This document shows positions 24,366 to 33,064 of a stretch of DNA of 64,000 nt, piece by piece (position 1 is the stretch's first letter; every line of letters starts with the position of its first letter). The notes under the pieces were generated by a model. It was not told the origin of the DNA and made no database searches. It worked only from the letters and a program-made list of their open reading frames with translations. The stretch is from Alistipes sp. CAG:831 (GTDB lineage: Bacteria; Bacteroidota; Bacteroidia; Bacteroidales; UBA932): contig HF990347.1 of assembly GCA_000432775.1 (NCBI GenBank), forward strand, positions 4,126 through 68,125, given 5' to 3'. Both the position numbers and the translations under genes were made by a program.

Positions 24366-25130
24366 TTAGATTTCCATGATTGCAATGTCTGGCGCAATGT
24401 CTTTGATCTTGGTAAGAACATCGTCAATGCAACTGTCACGGTAGGTTTCCGTCAGTTCATTTGCGCCCGGAGAAACAAGCTGTAACAGCACTTCGCCATC
24501 TTTAAGGTAGTGGTCAAATTCCACCTCAATAGGTGTTTTTGCAGTTCCTTTGAAGATAGCCACATTGATAGTGAAACTCTTCGGCAAGTTGCTTTCTACC
24601 TCTTGACGGTACACATCCGCCATAGAGCCGGACGGATCACGCTGCTTCTGGATCTCTGCCTTTGCCTTTGCTGTGAAGTTTTTGAGTGCAGAAACGAGTT
24701 TCATGCAATCCTCTTTGTCGGCAAACAGCACACGGTTAATGCGTAAGAACTGCCCCAACTTTGCCGGAATCCAGCCAGAACTGGCATCATTGATACCGAA
24801 CTTTTCAAAGGCTTCTGAAAACTCAACCTTTCCTACGAAAGTGTTTTTCGTGTAGTAATCATCATCATTCACGGTAAGGGTGATCGTCATTTTCTCACGA
24901 TCCACTTTCACGTTAGCCTTTTTCTGGTCTATCGTTTCAATACGCTTCTCCAGCCAGTCAAAAGGAGTGGAGATAACACCGGTAACACCTATCTTTTCCG
25001 GCTCTTTGATTTCAAGCGGATTGGGTGATTTTGGTGCAGCACCCTCACGATACACAATCTCGATAGGTTTTTCACCTGTGTAGTTCGCAATGTTCACGGT
25101 CAAACCGTTTTCTTTTTCAATCTTTTCCAT
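24366..25130 (-). CDS. Conserved hypothetical phage protein
   Basis: 254 residues, alpha/beta, with a central DNDD-like acidic strand (ITLTVNDDDYYTKNTF) and GWIPAKLGQFLRINRV, a pattern reminiscent of the DUF2303 proteins linked to phage recombination modules. Lies between the replication and RecT genes. The comparison with DUF2303 is tentative. Confidence 0.6.
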   Translation of the reverse strand: MEKIEKENGLTVNIANYTGEKPIEIVYREGAAPKSPNPLEIKEPEKIGVTGVISTPFDWLEKRIETIDQKKANVKVDREKMTITLTVNDDDYYTKNTFVGKVEFSEAFEKFGINDASSGWIPAKLGQFLRINRVLFADKEDCMKLVSALKNFTAKAKAEIQKQRDPSGSMADVYRQEVESNLPKSFTINVAIFKGTAKTPIEVEFDHYLKDGEVLLQLVSPGANELTETYRDSCIDDVLTKIKDIAPDIAIMEI

Positions 25131-25155
25131 CTTGATAAATTTGAATTATTAAAAA

Positions 25156-25608
25156 TTAGTTATCTGTACCAGTCTTAGACATCTGTACTTTCATGTTTTC
25201 CCGGATTCCCTGAAATATGGTACGTGATCTCTCTTCCGGGCGCATATCACGCTCTTCAATCTTGTACCCTTTAGGATCATACAAAGCTGCCTTTCCCTCA
25301 TCAGCATCTAAGAACTGGTAACATTCTCCAGATACCCATTCTCCACCAGCTTTCAATTCTCCACGGATTTTGCCCATGCGCTCAACAAGAGGCTTGATAC
25401 GCCCTTTGTAATCAGCACGTATTTCTGCTAATTTCTCTTCAAGATCCGCAATCTGAATAGAAACATTGGCAAGCTCCGCCCGTTTCTCATTAGTTTCTTT
25501 CGTGTCGAATTTCCGGGTATAGCACTGTTCTACAATCTTATCGCAACTATCCCGTAAGATTTGCGCTCTTTCCTCAATCGGAGTGTCGGCTAACATCACA
25601 TCTTTCAT
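25156..25608 (-). CDS. Coiled-coil hypothetical phage protein
   Basis: 150 residues with a heptad-like coiled coil at about 45-85 (QIADLEEKLAEIRADYKG) and a C-terminal DPKGYKIEERDMRPEE segment. Probably oligomeric. No enzyme motif. Confidence 0.65.
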   Translation of the reverse strand: MKDVMLADTPIEERAQILRDSCDKIVEQCYTRKFDTKETNEKRAELANVSIQIADLEEKLAEIRADYKGRIKPLVERMGKIRGELKAGGEWVSGECYQFLDADEGKAALYDPKGYKIEERDMRPEERSRTIFQGIRENMKVQMSKTGTDN

Positions 25609-25609
25609 A

Positions 25610-25981
25610 CTACAAACTTTTAATGATTAATGAATTTAAGTCTATCTGGAACTGGTATTTGTTCAATATCACAAAAGCCAGTATCAGAATCCCAAGAATG
25701 CAATCTATAACCCTCCATGTAAACCACCTCTTCGGGATAAACGAAAGGATTATCAGAGTCAGAAAGCCTATCCATTGCGTACTCATCAAGCCAACAAAGC
25801 AAATGAGAAGATAAATGCAGTTGAAAACAGCCCACGCTATGAAAGTAGAGCTACATTCTTCCAATTTCTTTCCCTTGTAACGCTTCACGGCTTCCGCTGT
25901 CTTTTTCACTTTCAAAAGATTCATCACCTCAAACATAAGGCAGAATGCCACCAGAATATAAAATACCGTTGTCATAGCCAT
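25610..25981 (-). CDS. Multi-pass membrane protein of phage
   Basis: 123 residues with about four hydrophobic segments (2-22, 47-65, 68-86, 92-112), separated by a basic loop KRYKGKKLEE. Inner membrane location. Small membrane proteins in early operons often act in exclusion, but no family is recognised. Confidence 0.65.
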   Translation of the reverse strand: MAMTTVFYILVAFCLMFEVMNLLKVKKTAEAVKRYKGKKLEECSSTFIAWAVFNCIYLLICFVGLMSTQWIGFLTLIILSFIPKRWFTWRVIDCILGILILAFVILNKYQFQIDLNSLIIKSL

Positions 25982-26622
25982 TATTTTAAGTGTTCTGTCA
26001 CCTTGAATCCATAAGCCAGATATTCAGCCCACAACTCAATGAATTGCCTACCGAAATATGCCGCCTTTTCCTCCGTTTCTTGGCACAAGCGGATACCAAT
26101 GTCCGCACCCGAGTCCGAGGAACGACCATCCGCAGTCAGATAACCGAAGCCCGCATACGCCCCATGACCCGCACCACCGAACAGAGCACCACACAAAGAT
26201 TTGCGTTCCTCATCACTCATACGATCAACTTCATCTTTTGTGTATAATGCGAACCACGGATACCAGTAAATCTTGTTTCCCTCCGCATCTGGCTCTGGCT
26301 CGAAACTCTTACCCCACAAAGCCCGGCTAATAATTTCCAGCTTCATTAAGGCGATTATGTGTTTAGGCATATTCTGCCGAAAATCGTAGTGATCTGGAAA
26401 TTGTGCGCAAAGTGCCTTGTTCCTGTTTTCAGAAAGTATTGGGGATAGCCCCAACACATCACAGGCATCTTCGTAACTCTTGATCGTCTTGTAATCGTCA
26501 AGTGTAGGCTTTGCAGTTTCCAACACATCTTCGCCAAACAGCTTTTCAAAAGCATCTTTGACACAACCGCAAGCATTTTTGTAGGCGGCTTGCAATTTTT
26601 CCTTTTCAATTTGAATTTTCAT
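25981..26622 (-). CDS. Conserved hypothetical phage protein
   Basis: 213 residues. A helical N-terminal half and a glycine-rich centre (CGALFGGAGHGAYAGFGYL) followed by RLCQETEEKAAYFGRQFIEL. This type of protein recurs in Bacteroidota phages; the AYFG-Q segment may contact DNA. Function unknown. Confidence 0.65.
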   Translation of the reverse strand: MKIQIEKEKLQAAYKNACGCVKDAFEKLFGEDVLETAKPTLDDYKTIKSYEDACDVLGLSPILSENRNKALCAQFPDHYDFRQNMPKHIIALMKLEIISRALWGKSFEPEPDAEGNKIYWYPWFALYTKDEVDRMSDEERKSLCGALFGGAGHGAYAGFGYLTADGRSSDSGADIGIRLCQETEEKAAYFGRQFIELWAEYLAYGFKVTEHLK

Positions 26623-26770
26623 CTTTCAATGTTTTTAGTTTTACAATCAGTTTCTTTGTTAATCTTATCGCATTATCCACTCTGGTACTTCGTCCGGGTG
26701 GGATGTTGTCAATCAGCACTGGTAGAAGTCGGATCAGTTCCGAAACTACATTGTTGGGTATTCTTTTCAT
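26606..26770 (-). CDS. Small hypothetical phage protein (54 aa)
   Basis: 54 residues from ATG 26770 (MKRIPNNVV), nested between and overlapping its neighbours by 61 bp and 17 bp. Basic with a proline-glycine turn and long helix. Supported mainly by coupling of start and stop; moderate confidence. Confidence 0.5.
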   Translation of the reverse strand: MKRIPNNVVSELIRLLPVLIDNIPPGRSTRVDNAIRLTKKLIVKLKTLKDENSN

Positions 26771-27185
26771 TGCACTTCCAGTATTTATCAGGATCGGGTA
26801 TTTCCACATTCAAAAACTCTCTTCCGTATTCCCGTAGCTTTTCGCAATATGTGGAGAATGTAAGCGTGTCCATCGTAGCGGTAGATCCGGGAAAAGTCAA
26901 TATCTCGCCTGTGTGCGTGTTTACCACTTTATCAGCGGTCATTTGAGCCTTAAAGAACTCATGCACTTGCTCCACGCTCACAAACTCATATCCGGCATCC
27001 AGAAGAGCATCTAACAGCATTGGGTAGATACATCCCCACAACCAGCCGTTTTGGTCGTTTGAACGTGGTTTTCTAACCCTTTTAGCCTCCAACCTATATA
27101 ACCCATCCATTTGCTGTTTGAGCCATTCATACAGAGGTTTGAGGTTAAACAAACCGTTCCTTTTCTCTACCAGAAGTTTTGCCAT
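26709..27185 (-). CDS. NinB/Orf-like recombination mediator
   Basis: 158 residues. The RVRKPRSNDQNGWLWGCIYP segment and EQVHEFFKAQM resemble the RS-x-QN pattern of NinB/Orf family proteins that help load recombinases on single-stranded DNA. It lies one gene from RecT in the same operon. Similarity is by pattern only. Confidence 0.55.
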   Translation of the reverse strand: MAKLLVEKRNGLFNLKPLYEWLKQQMDGLYRLEAKRVRKPRSNDQNGWLWGCIYPMLLDALLDAGYEFVSVEQVHEFFKAQMTADKVVNTHTGEILTFPGSTATMDTLTFSTYCEKLREYGREFLNVEIPDPDKYWKCNEKNTQQCSFGTDPTSTSAD

Positions 27186-27187
27186 AC

Positions 27188-27916
27188 CTAAATCCTATCA
27201 AGTTCTATTTCAAGTCCAGTATGTGCCGCATAAACCACCTTTCCTGTCTGCCTTTCTATCTCCGAAACAAAGTGCTTTTCATCACTATTGTTGTCGGATA
27301 AGTGAAGCAGGATAATGTTTGCAACATTGGTAAGGTCATTGGCGCATAAGAACCCTTTGCACGTATTTAGCTCCATGTGCGAAGTCATTAGGCGTTCACG
27401 CTGTGAGGGAAGTGTACGCCCGGCATTGATAGCTTCCACCAGCTTTGCATCAGAGTAGTTGCACTCAATCATAATTTGGTTTAATCCCGGAAAAACATAC
27501 TCACACATACAACTATCCGTAAGGAACATTATACGCCCTGTTTCCGGGTGGTCTATCAGGTAGCCGACACAAGGCACATCGTGGCAAGCATCAAATGGCA
27601 ACACCCTGAATTTTCCAAACTTGTAACCCTTTCCACGCTCAATACAATAGGCACGGCTTCCAGTGACACCCTTTGCAGTCCACACCTCTTCAAGTGCCAG
27701 CGTAGGAAATCCACTTTCCACCATTGCCTTAATGTATTTTGCATGGTCGTTATGTTGGTGCGTGATCAAGCAGCCAGACACTTTGCGTATATTGAAGTTC
27801 AGAGCCTTTTTCACTTCAATGAATCTTACCCCGGCTTCAATGATAAGTGCCTCATCCCTGTTTTCAAGAATGTAGCAGTTACCCTGACTACTTGAACCTA
27901 ACACTTTCAGAACCAT
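27188..27916 (-). CDS. MBL-fold metallohydrolase
   Basis: 242 residues. THQHNDHAK (52-60) is the metallo-beta-lactamase HxHxDH motif; later HLSDNNSDE and SHMELNTCKG supply other ligands. The family covers nucleases and phosphodiesterases; this form resembles the phage-encoded YycJ/PhnP-like hydrolases. It directly follows recT, so a nuclease role in recombination is plausible. Confidence 0.85.
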   Translation of the reverse strand: MVLKVLGSSSQGNCYILENRDEALIIEAGVRFIEVKKALNFNIRKVSGCLITHQHNDHAKYIKAMVESGFPTLALEEVWTAKGVTGSRAYCIERGKGYKFGKFRVLPFDACHDVPCVGYLIDHPETGRIMFLTDSCMCEYVFPGLNQIMIECNYSDAKLVEAINAGRTLPSQRERLMTSHMELNTCKGFLCANDLTNVANIILLHLSDNNSDEKHFVSEIERQTGKVVYAAHTGLEIELDRI

Positions 27917-27927
27917 ATCACACTCCG

Positions 27928-28920
27928 TTAATAATCCGGCTCATTTGCCGCATTTGGATTAGCATTGCTTTCGGTCGCAACCTCTTCATAGGTTGCATCC
28001 GTCATATCCAATACCTGTTTATTGGCATTGTCCTGAATCAGATTATCACGAACATCTGTATATTCGCCCTCATAGTCGCTTGCAATAGCATTTTGCATTT
28101 CAATAGACAAATAGCCGTATTTACTAAGTAAACTGCGTATAACAGTCTTGATAGCCATCCCATGAAAGTTACCCATCCATCCTACAGCAGTGCTATCTGG
28201 AGATACGGGAAGATTTGCAAGGCTTAACAGATGCTCAACTGTAGCCTTTTCGTCATTCTTCAATGCCTTTGAGTATCTTTTTGCATGGGTAGCCATTTGT
28301 TCTGTTGTCATGTACAATGTCTTGGAAAACCCGTTGATCAACTCAAAGTAGCAGAAGTAACCGATCACCTTGTCAGACTTTCTTTCGCCATCAAAGGCTA
28401 TCTCTCCAGTAAGCCTGTTCACCTTACGCAATTCCCCATCATAGACTACATCAGCATTGATTGTTCGGTACTGCCCGGATCTCAAAGCCAACTGAATAAG
28501 CCCTTTGTAGCCTATCTGGAAAGTAGGCTCATACACTTTAACCCACTTCTGCATAGCCTTACCATCCCTGCCGATCTTAGGCTTTCCGTTCTCATCCAGA
28601 TCATCAACTCTCTTGCTGTTGTTGAAAGGGATAATGAAAGCATATCCCAGTGCCTTATTGATAGGCAGATGCAAAACAGCCGCTTTCAGAGCTTCCATAA
28701 CCACCTGTTTTGGCTCGCATAGCTGTAACTTGGAATCACTATTGTACAAGTCAATCACAGAAGCCACGAAAGTAGAAGCATTCTGTTTCAAGGCATTCTT
28801 GAACTGTTCCATCACAGAGGGCGCATTAAGCATCTGTTTCAACAGATCCACACCCTTTGTTTTCTTTGCGGCTACCGCTCCACTGTTTGCAGTAGTCACC
28901 GCTGTTGTTACCTGTGTCAT
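27928..28920 (-). CDS. recT: RecT-family single-strand annealing protein
   Basis: 330 residues. The pattern (LLKQMLNAP, VMEALKAAVLHLPINKALGYAFIIPF, KVYEPTFQIGYKGLIQLALRSGQYRTINADVVYDGE) is diagnostic of RecT. It anneals complementary single strands in phage recombination and replication. The C-terminus is an acidic, asparagine-rich tail. No RecE/YqaJ exonuclease gene is next to it; the SbcC-like ATPase and MBL-fold protein flank it instead. Confidence 0.93.
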   Translation of the reverse strand: MTQVTTAVTTANSGAVAAKKTKGVDLLKQMLNAPSVMEQFKNALKQNASTFVASVIDLYNSDSKLQLCEPKQVVMEALKAAVLHLPINKALGYAFIIPFNNSKRVDDLDENGKPKIGRDGKAMQKWVKVYEPTFQIGYKGLIQLALRSGQYRTINADVVYDGELRKVNRLTGEIAFDGERKSDKVIGYFCYFELINGFSKTLYMTTEQMATHAKRYSKALKNDEKATVEHLLSLANLPVSPDSTAVGWMGNFHGMAIKTVIRSLLSKYGYLSIEMQNAIASDYEGEYTDVRDNLIQDNANKQVLDMTDATYEEVATESNANPNAANEPDY

Positions 28921-28924
28921 TACT

Positions 28925-30889
28925 TTATTGTTTAATGGTTAATTCTTTATCATGGCTAACAACCAGATTTATAATCTGTGAAATGGTAGGTATGATCTCA
29001 TTCACACGCTCCCTGTTATCAATGAAGATAGGTGCGGATATACCTTTCACCTTGCACATTGCATTGATAATATCCAGTCCGGCATTCAGCTTCTTAGCAT
29101 CATTCAGATCTGGATAAGGAACTCCATCTATGGTGCATACGCAAGTCAGTTTCTCACCTCCATTAAGTTGCTCGTTCACGAATGAAAAAGATACAATCTG
29201 GAACATTCCATTAATGCGCTTCATCAATTCGTTATCTTTAGCCTTTTGGAAGTCAATCATCACAAACTCCGTTTTCTCCAGATCGGCAAGTGCTTGATTA
29301 TTTGCAATACGCCTTTCTTCAAGTGTGGCTATTTCCTTTTCGGCACGTTCAATGGCTTCACGCTTTGCCAGCCTTTTAACCAGTTCTGAAATGGCACTAT
29401 CAAGCACCTTAATACCGTCTTTGAGGTCTGTAGTATCTACTGGCTTTGCTTCCATTGAAAGCTGGTTTTCCAATTCCGCAATCTCATTACGAATGGCAAT
29501 ACAATCGGCATCGGATTCTATCAGTTTGCGAACATCCACGCTTTCCGGCATATTTTCCTTTTGCTTATTTATCTCTGACTTGATTTGCTCAATGTATGCC
29601 TCCAATTCAGCAACATTAGCTAAAGCATTTTCACGTTTGGTTTGCGTTTCTTTCAGAGTTGCTTTTATCCCTTTACCTTTCGCTGAATTAGCCTGTAACC
29701 TTGCAGATTTGTTTTGGTTGAAATTTGCCTCCATTTCGTGCTGTTTGGCGGCAATATCATCCGCTTCAAGCTGTCTATGGCAAGTAGGGCATACAAAAGC
29801 CCCATCAGGGTATGTAAGTTGCTCTTGGCTTATCTTTCTGTACTGACCACGCAATGTATCAAGCTCCGTGTTCATTCTCTGGATCTTTTCATCATAAGAG
29901 GATATTTCGTTGCGTTTCCGCTCCAAATTTCCCTCCTGTAACTTTAGGTTATATTCCAGATCACGGATCTTCAAAGAAACTTCATTGCGCCCCTTGTCAG
30001 CTTCCGCCCTCAATTTATTCTCTCTATTGGTAAGAGAAAGACGCTTTTCCCCAATAGCCTTTTGGATATTGTTTTTCCGCTCATACTCTTTTTCTACAAG
30101 TTTGGATTTGTCCGACAAAGTAGCTTCCAGTTCGGCTTTCCTTTCTTTCTTCTCTGCCAGTTCATCATCCAGAGCAACCCAATCCTCTTCTTCCGGCTTC
30201 AATCGGTTTGCAGTCTCAATGTTGGACGGTATCACCAACAACTCATCCTTGATCGCCTTTTTCCGTGAGGCTATCTCTTTGGAGTATTGAGCCAGCGACT
30301 TGCCGGATAACTGCGCAAGCAGTTCCACATACTCCGGCTTCAATCCTGCCACATCTTCATCCGTCACATCGCCTGCCATGTCAAGCAGCATACTTTTCTG
30401 TATTTCGGGATTAAGAGAGGTGAAATAAAACGGATTGGTGATCATCCGTGAAACATCTTCCGGCAAAATGGAAGCTACCGTACTATCGTATTCCTGTTTG
30501 GTAGCCAGTTTCACATCATTCACATAAAACTCTGTCTGGTGGTTTTTCAGCGTTTCTTCTGTAGTTCCACGAGGTTTTACCCACTTCTCCACATACCTAC
30601 GCTGTAACTTCACCGACTTTCCATCTACCGAAAGCAAACCACTAACATAATGCTCTATCTTCAAGATAGGCTTTCCGTTTTCATCCAACGTCTTAATGTT
30701 GAAATTACTATCGGATCTGCCTTTGCTATCCTTTCCGAAGAGAAGCCACGAAAAGGCATCGCATACCGTTGTCTTACCTGTACCGTTCTCACCATATATC
30801 CACGTTTCCGCATTGGTGAAGTCCAACGTAAGGTAACGGATTCCCTTAAAATTGTTTAGGGTCAAACATTCCAACTTAATTGTTCTCAT
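28925..30889 (-). CDS. SbcC/Rad50-like ATPase
   Basis: 654 residues. Walker A GENGTGKT (33-40), a Q-loop region around 150-170 (FYFTSLNPEIQ), two long coiled coils around a CPTC zinc hook (367-370), and a C-terminal ATPase half ending in a Walker B-like SAPIFIDNRERVNEI. Shorter than host SbcC, as usual for phage. No SbcD-like nuclease gene lies next to it; the MBL-fold hydrolase could take that place. Acts on DNA ends in recombination. Confidence 0.88.
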   Translation of the reverse strand: MRTIKLECLTLNNFKGIRYLTLDFTNAETWIYGENGTGKTTVCDAFSWLLFGKDSKGRSDSNFNIKTLDENGKPILKIEHYVSGLLSVDGKSVKLQRRYVEKWVKPRGTTEETLKNHQTEFYVNDVKLATKQEYDSTVASILPEDVSRMITNPFYFTSLNPEIQKSMLLDMAGDVTDEDVAGLKPEYVELLAQLSGKSLAQYSKEIASRKKAIKDELLVIPSNIETANRLKPEEEDWVALDDELAEKKERKAELEATLSDKSKLVEKEYERKNNIQKAIGEKRLSLTNRENKLRAEADKGRNEVSLKIRDLEYNLKLQEGNLERKRNEISSYDEKIQRMNTELDTLRGQYRKISQEQLTYPDGAFVCPTCHRQLEADDIAAKQHEMEANFNQNKSARLQANSAKGKGIKATLKETQTKRENALANVAELEAYIEQIKSEINKQKENMPESVDVRKLIESDADCIAIRNEIAELENQLSMEAKPVDTTDLKDGIKVLDSAISELVKRLAKREAIERAEKEIATLEERRIANNQALADLEKTEFVMIDFQKAKDNELMKRINGMFQIVSFSFVNEQLNGGEKLTCVCTIDGVPYPDLNDAKKLNAGLDIINAMCKVKGISAPIFIDNRERVNEIIPTISQIINLVVSHDKELTIKQ

Positions 30890-30890
30890 T

Positions 30891-31172
30891 TTACTTGTTT
30901 ATTAAAGTGTTAAGTTTTTCCGATTTATCAGCAGCCAGTAATTCCGCTCTGGAATAAAGAACTTTGGAGCGTATGGAAGCACCGCCACGAGTAGTAGATA
31001 CCGTACCTCTTTGTACCCACTTCTTAACCCGGCACTCCTGAAACTCCCTGTATGCCTCACGCTGTGAAATGAGATCATCAGCAGGTTTGGTCATTTTGAC
31101 ATAATTAGCCGCTCCCAAACTTGCCATTTCCATACAGATATTTTTCAGTTCCCAAAGTTCTAATTGTATCAT
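30891..31172 (-). CDS. Hypothetical phage DNA-binding-like protein
   Basis: 93 residues. ISQREAYREFQECRVKKWVQRG looks like a helix-turn-helix of the MerR/excisionase kind. Operon partner of the SbcC-like gene (1-nt gap). Possible directionality or regulatory factor; uncertain. Confidence 0.6.
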   Translation of the reverse strand: MIQLELWELKNICMEMASLGAANYVKMTKPADDLISQREAYREFQECRVKKWVQRGTVSTTRGGASIRSKVLYSRAELLAADKSEKLNTLINK

Positions 31173-31178
31173 GGCTAC

Positions 31179-31721
31179 TTAGTATTTCCAGATATATCCT
31201 TTATGGGTTTTCAAATCTCCTTTGGCTACTTTACTAACTCCAGCAGGATTAAACCCATAATTCTTTACGGATGCTACAGATTCATATTCTCTTATTAATA
31301 CACCATCTTGCGTATATTGCTTAACTGGCTTTGATAGCTTCAAACGCATTTTAGCGTCATGGTTTCCATAACGGTTATTTTGATACAAAGGCAACCATTC
31401 CAAATTCTCAACGCTATTATTGTTTTTGTTTTCATCCTTATGATTTACAGTGTCGTACCCATTAGGATTTGGTATAAATGCCATAGCGACAAGCCTATGA
31501 ACTAAAAAAGATTTTCGCTTGTTCTGTACTTGCAGTTTCAAGCAATGATAACCGCCATTCACTATAAAAGTCTTTAGCATTCTGCCAGTGTGCAAACGCT
31601 CCTTTCCAGATTTTTCACGGACATAATAATCTATGCCCTTAACTCTACCACAAGAGGAAACTTGATATTTTCCCTCATAACCGGGTACATCTTTCCATAT
31701 CTCATCAGATGATTTCATCAC
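31179..31721 (-). CDS. NUMOD4-HNH homing endonuclease
   Basis: 180 residues with NUMOD4 (EIWKDVPGYEGKYQVSSCGR, about 5-24), an HNH nuclease core (VHRLVAMAF ... NHKDENKNNNSVENLEW) and a C-terminal NUMOD1-like DNA-binding repeat (ASVKNYGFNPAGVSKVAKG). Free-standing homing endonucleases of this kind are common intruders in phage genomes. No intron is evident. Stop of the gene upstream overlaps by 4 bp. Confidence 0.9.
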   Translation of the reverse strand: MMKSSDEIWKDVPGYEGKYQVSSCGRVKGIDYYVREKSGKERLHTGRMLKTFIVNGGYHCLKLQVQNKRKSFLVHRLVAMAFIPNPNGYDTVNHKDENKNNNSVENLEWLPLYQNNRYGNHDAKMRLKLSKPVKQYTQDGVLIREYESVASVKNYGFNPAGVSKVAKGDLKTHKGYIWKY

Positions 31722-31927
31722 TTGCTATTTTTCCGTTTGAAGAATGTAGCCACGCTTTCAGTGCCATACTCATCATCAGTGTATAGCACATAAGCCATAA
31801 GAGCGCACATACCGAATGTGACGAAATGCCACCATGCGCCAAAGAAGATCGCTCCGATTAGAGCTGTGATCCCAAGCAGTCCGAAGATTACCGATCCTGC
31901 CAAATTGATTAATGTTTCAAACTTCAT
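31718..31927 (-). CDS. Small membrane protein of phage
   Basis: 69 residues with two hydrophobic helices (about 7-28 and 30-49) and a basic C-terminus. Expressed early behind the Cro-like gene. Unknown function. Confidence 0.65.
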   Translation of the reverse strand: MKFETLINLAGSVIFGLLGITALIGAIFFGAWWHFVTFGMCALMAYVLYTDDEYGTESVATFFKRKNSK

Positions 31928-31950
31928 AATCAGTGTTGCATTTTTGATTG

Positions 31951-32166
31951 TTAGTCGAATAGTTCGCTTTCGGGTATTCCGATTTCCTTAGCGATAATAG
32001 ATACACATAGTGCATTTGGCTTCTGTGCGCCAGCCAGCCAACAACGCACCGTTTTTTCCGATACCATACACTGCTCCGATATTCTGCGAACAAAAGCCGT
32101 TTTTGGTGCTACCTCCGTTTTCGGGGGTAGTGCATCATAATACTGCCTGAATTTTGTTTTCTCCAT
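31951..32166 (-). CDS. Cro-like helix-turn-helix regulator
   Basis: 71 residues from ATG 32166 (MEKTKFRQYYDAL). A helix-turn-helix is visible in FVRRISEQCMVSEKTVRCWLAGAQ. It is the first leftward gene opposite the S24-type repressor, the position of Cro in lambdoid phages. Longer readings from 32277 run back through the promoter region and are rejected. Confidence 0.75.
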   Translation of the reverse strand: MEKTKFRQYYDALPPKTEVAPKTAFVRRISEQCMVSEKTVRCWLAGAQKPNALCVSIIAKEIGIPESELFD

Positions 32167-32190
32167 TTCTGTAATTTTGTTATAGTACAT

Positions 32191-32278
32191 AGTGTTCCAC
32201 AAACACAAATTCGTTATATTTGTGCCGTGAAGTAGTAATTCACACCGCAAATATACGGAGGATTTTTCAGACATCAAA
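32191..32278. promoter_or_regulatory. Lysis-lysogeny switch region: face-to-face promoters and operator copy G
   Basis: A leftward promoter for the Cro-like gene is seen: minus-strand TTTG at 32278-32275, 19-nt spacer, TATATTTG at 32255-32248. A rightward TATATTTG lies at 32215-32222, facing it. Between them GTGAA-N7-TTCAC (32227-32243) has exactly the same centre (32235) as the pair of -7 boxes, so the whole 41 bp is one imperfect palindrome. A one-mismatch operator (AGTGTT-N5-AACACA, 32191-32207) lies beside it. A -33 box for the rightward promoter is weak. Confidence 0.75.
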
Positions 32279-32378
32279 GCATTTTACGGATAAAAAATCA
32301 CAGAATTTTCCGTATTTCTTTGTTCTGGTTGATACTCAATGCGTTATACAAGTAATTTAACTCTGAAAAGAAATCAGT

Positions 32379-33056
32379 ATGAGCGAGATAAAAGATAGAC
32401 TTACAAAATTCCTTGAATACAAGGGTTACGGACAATTAAAGTTTGAGAATACAGCAGGATTGGGACGTGGGTTTGTAAACAAGGTGGGTTTTAACATCAA
32501 TGCAAAGTCATTGGAGAAAATAGCAAAGGCTTACCCCGAATTAAATATAGACTGGTTAAGAAGCGGACACGGCTCAATGCTGAATAACGGAGAAAGTGAG
32601 GGAACTCTGTACACTCCGAAAGAAGAGCATAGCCAGACAACAGAATCAGAAGATACTGCAAAATTGGTATTGCTACTACCTGTATCAGCACAAGGTGGTA
32701 GCCTGAATGACTTTGTTGTGTCGGTCAAGGAAAGTGACTGTGAAAAGGTAGTTTCCCCCATCCGTGGTGTGGACTTCGCTATGACTGTTTCAGGTGATAG
32801 TATGTCGCCAGAATACCCAAACGGTAGCCGGATCTTCATTAAGAAGATAAACGAAAGGGCATTCATTGAATGGGGAAAAGTATATGTACTTGACACCTGT
32901 AACGGTACAGTGATAAAAATACTCGTACCGTCAGACAAAGAGGGATATGTAAAGTGCGTATCTATCAATACAGATCCTATCTTTGCACCTTTCGAGGTCG
33001 CTTTGGAAGATATTTACGGAGTGTACAAGGTTTTGCTTTGTATGTCTGTTAAATAG
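32379..33056 (+). CDS. Prophage repressor, S24/LexA-type
   Basis: 225 residues. An N-terminal helix-turn-helix region (1-65) and a C-terminal S24 peptidase-like domain with GDSM (S141) and TVIKI (K180) as the Ser-Lys pair. A hinge around 90-108 includes SAQGG, where self-cleavage could occur. Divergent from the Cro-like gene across the palindromic switch, it is the likely repressor acting on the TGTGTT-N5-AACACA sites; cleavage by RecA-driven SOS induction is inferred. Confidence 0.88.
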   Translation: MSEIKDRLTKFLEYKGYGQLKFENTAGLGRGFVNKVGFNINAKSLEKIAKAYPELNIDWLRSGHGSMLNNGESEGTLYTPKEEHSQTTESEDTAKLVLLLPVSAQGGSLNDFVVSVKESDCEKVVSPIRGVDFAMTVSGDSMSPEYPNGSRIFIKKINERAFIEWGKVYVLDTCNGTVIKILVPSDKEGYVKCVSINTDPIFAPFEVALEDIYGVYKVLLCMSVK

Positions 33057-33064
33057 TTATTGAT

